Source: Acidimicrobiia bacterium
GTDB taxonomy: Bacteria; Actinomycetota; Acidimicrobiia; Spongiisociales; UBA5794
DNA length: 64,000 bases
Direction: 5' to 3'
NCBI GenBank assembly: GCA_041393965.1
Contig: JAWKJB010000003.1
Location: forward strand, 186,001 to 250,000
Both the position numbers and the translations under genes were made by a program. The notes beneath the pieces were generated by a model. It saw nothing but the letters and a program-made list of their open reading frames with translations. It made no database searches and was not told the origin of the DNA. Below, piece by piece: positions 62,440 through 64,000 of this stretch (its first letter is position 1; each line of letters opens with the position of its first letter).

Positions 62440-63020
62440 CGCACGGTGACGCCTGCGTCGACCATGGTGGCGATGGCGCGGGCACCGTCGCCGGGTTCGA
62501 GATCAACCGCGGCGATACCGTCAGCAACAACGATGGTCTCATAGCCGAGCCTGACGGCGTCGAGGCAGGTAGCAAGCACGCAGTAATCGGTGGCAAGCCC
62601 GACGACGACCACCGTGTCGATGCCGTGAGCGGTCAGCATGCCACCAAGCTCGGTCGGGATCTCATCACCCGAGGTGGGATCACGCATGGTGAACCCGGAG
62701 TATCCATCCTCCCCGTTCGTGCCCTTTCGAACGACCGGTCCGGTGGCCGTGCAGTCGGCGTGGAACTCCGCGCCCCAGGAATCTGCGACACAGTGCACCG
62801 GCCAGATCCCGCCATCCTTGGCGAAATGGGGGGTGGATTCGGGGTGCCAGTCCTGGGTTCTGACGACAAGGGATCCCGCTGCCGCTGCCGCGTCGGCCTG
62901 TTCGTTGATCGATGTCATCACCCGCGGTGCGCCGGAGACGAACAGCGACCCATCCGGATGGGCAAAGTCGTTCTGGACATCGACGACGATGAGCGCCGTG
63001 GTCTCTCCATAGGTGATCAT
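62436..63020 (-). CDS. pncA: Nicotinamidase/pyrazinamidase
   Basis: Deamidates nicotinamide to nicotinate, the substrate of the convergent pncB product. 194 residues. The catalytic triad is visible: Asp in VVDVQNDF, Lys in VVRKG and Cys in ATDYCVLATCLDAV. The metal site is in DWHPESTPHF. ATG 63020. The gene ends inside the last codons of pncB, and sufU starts upstream on the same strand after a 10-base gap, so it may be read from the suf side. Confidence 0.94.
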   Translation of the reverse strand: MITYGETTALIVVDVQNDFAHPDGSLFVSGAPRVMTSINEQADAAAAAGSLVVRTQDWHPESTPHFAKDGGIWPVHCVADSWGAEFHADCTATGPVVRKGTNGEDGYSGFTMRDPTSGDEIPTELGGMLTAHGIDTVVVVGLATDYCVLATCLDAVRLGYETIVVADGIAAVDLEPGDGARAIATMVDAGVTVR

Positions 63021-63030
63021 GGATCGGCGG

Positions 63031-63489
63031 TCATGTCGTCACGCCGGCCTGTTCGAGTGCGTTGGCAAGCGTGGTCCAGGCGAGGTCGGCGCACTTGATC
63101 CGCACAGGGAACTTGCGGACTCCCTGGAGCGCTTCGAGGTCGCCGAGGACCGAACCGGGCCGTTCCTCGTCGACGGGATTCTCGCCCTCCTCGATCGACA
63201 TCATGGTTCGGAACTTGTGGGCGAGATCGGTGATCTCGCCGGTCGTCTTCCCGACGATCGACTCCATCATCATGGAGCCCGACGCCTGCGAGATCGAACA
63301 CCCCTGTCCCTGCATGGCGGCGTCGGTGACGACATCATCCTCGATGACGATGTCGAGGTAGAACTCGTCGCCACACGACGGATTGGTTCCCTCGGCGTGG
63401 ATGTGGTCGGCCTCGATACGGCCCCTTCGCCTCGGGTTGCGGTAGTGATCGAGGATCACACCACGGTACAGCTCGTCGAGTTCTGCCAT
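63031..63489 (-). CDS. sufU: SufU (IscU-like sulfur-transfer protein)
   Basis: 152 residues. The zinc/sulfur ligands are in NPSCGDEF, GQGCSIS and RIKCADLAW, and the insertion typical of SufU rather than IscU lies between the second and third. SufU accepts persulfide sulfur from SufS and passes it to SufBCD. It is directly downstream of sufS on the same strand, the usual sufS-sufU pair, and upstream of pncA. Confidence 0.94.
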   Translation of the reverse strand: MAELDELYRGVILDHYRNPRRRGRIEADHIHAEGTNPSCGDEFYLDIVIEDDVVTDAAMQGQGCSISQASGSMMMESIVGKTTGEITDLAHKFRTMMSIEEGENPVDEERPGSVLGDLEALQGVRKFPVRIKCADLAWTTLANALEQAGVTT

Positions 63490-63537
63490 TCAGGTCCTGG
63501 TCCGCTGGGTTCGAGGATACCGGTGGGGGGTGAGCAC

Positions 63538-64000
63538 TCAGGCGAGCCCGAAGATCCTGCGCGCCTTGTGGAGGGACTCGACGAGCACATCGACCTCCTC
63601 GAGCGTGTTGTAGAGGTAGAACGAGGCTCTTGCGGTGGCGGGTATGGCAAGGTACTTCATGAGCGGCCGCGCGCAGTGATGACCCGCCCGCACCGCAACA
63701 CCGTCCTGGTCGAGGATGGTTGCGATGTCATGCGGATGGATGTCTCCGAGCTCGAAGCTCACGGCGCCGCCGCGCCTCGACACATCCTTCGGGCCGTAGA
63801 TCGTCAAGTCGGGCACCTCGGACAGCCGCTCGAGTGCGTACTGGGTCAGGGCGCGTTCGTGCCCAACGATGGTCTCCATGCCGATGGCTTCGAGGTAATC
63901 CACGGCGGCACCGAAGCCGATCGCCTCGGCGATCGGTGGTGTCCCCGCTTCGAATTTGTGGGGGACCGGCGCCCAGGTCGCCGAGTGCCGCTCGACGGTG
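63538..64000 (-). CDS. sufS: Cysteine desulfurase SufS (C-terminal part)
   Basis: The frame stays open to the window edge; about 153 C-terminal residues are present and the PLP-Lys region lies outside. FEAGTPPIAEAIGFGAAVDYL and the active-site Cys region VRAGHHCARPLM, followed by ARASFYLYNTLEEVD, are diagnostic of group II desulfurases. It liberates sulfur from cysteine for SufU. About 48 bases separate it from sufU. Confidence 0.94.
   Translation of the reverse strand, partial: TVERHSATWAPVPHKFEAGTPPIAEAIGFGAAVDYLEAIGMETIVGHERALTQYALERLSEVPDLTIYGPKDVSRRGGAVSFELGDIHPHDIATILDQDGVAVRAGHHCARPLMKYLAIPATARASFYLYNTLEEVDVLVESLHKARRIFGLA

Overview
This is a gene-dense (about 97% coding), GC-rich stretch of chromosome from an actinobacterium. 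I see no plasmid, phage or transposon genes. The lineage call rests on several things. The order tatD-rsmA-ispE / glmU-prs / rplY-pth / mfd-yabN(mazG)-lipoprotein-eno-ftsB-DUF501-ppx is the one found in Mycobacterium, but without the rpf gene between tatD and rsmA. Other markers are an F420-type LLM oxidoreductase, the mismatch endonuclease NucS/EndoMS, an EF-G-like second factor and menaquinone synthesis. A deep-branching class such as Acidimicrobiia is my guess, not something the sequence proves.

Layout. 1-19.1 kb: core information-processing and envelope genes (tatD end, rsmA, ispE, tRNA-Gln, glmU, prs, aceK, cutA, rplY, pth, glpK, pgsA, mfd, a PpiC lipoprotein, yabN, eno, ftsB, DUF501, ppx). 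19.1-27.9 kb: EF-G2, tRNA-Leu, two small SHOCT membrane proteins, a GGDEF-EAL protein, a GNAT/acyl-CoA synthetase fusion, a CBS-BON protein and an alpha/beta hydrolase. 27.9-34.1 kb: a menaquinone cluster (menF, menD, menA, menB, menE), followed by an SDR. 34.9-44.6 kb: M3 peptidase, a degenerate EEP membrane protein, a PQQ-propeller lipoprotein, a YihY protein, a heterodimeric ABC exporter and a flavin split-barrel protein. 44.6-50.1 kb: LLM oxidoreductase and the glutamate synthase large subunit. 50.3-64 kb: an iron-sulfur assembly region (sufB, rrf2, sufD, a Rieske ferredoxin, sufC, sufU, sufS) split up by nucS, a sigma factor, a DUF4015 hydrolase and a type-5 uracil glycosylase, then a NAD-linked group (sir2, fumC, pncB, pncA).

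Working together. Sir2 releases nicotinamide, PncA deamidates it and PncB returns nicotinate to NAD. The Suf proteins assemble Fe-S clusters, and the Rrf2 protein with three cysteines is the obvious sensor. The Men proteins make the respiratory quinone.

Three signals are not explained by the genes. (1) The tetranucleotide ACGT appears to be completely absent from all 64 kb. (2) An intergenic element built on the palindrome CGCGTACCCAGGGTTCGCG recurs near mfd, nucS and the LLM/gltB divergent promoters. (3) At least 13 genes start 6-9 bases after a TANNNT hexamer with no Shine-Dalgarno sequence, which points to leaderless transcripts. In three of these the hexamer reuses the TAG stop codon of the gene before.
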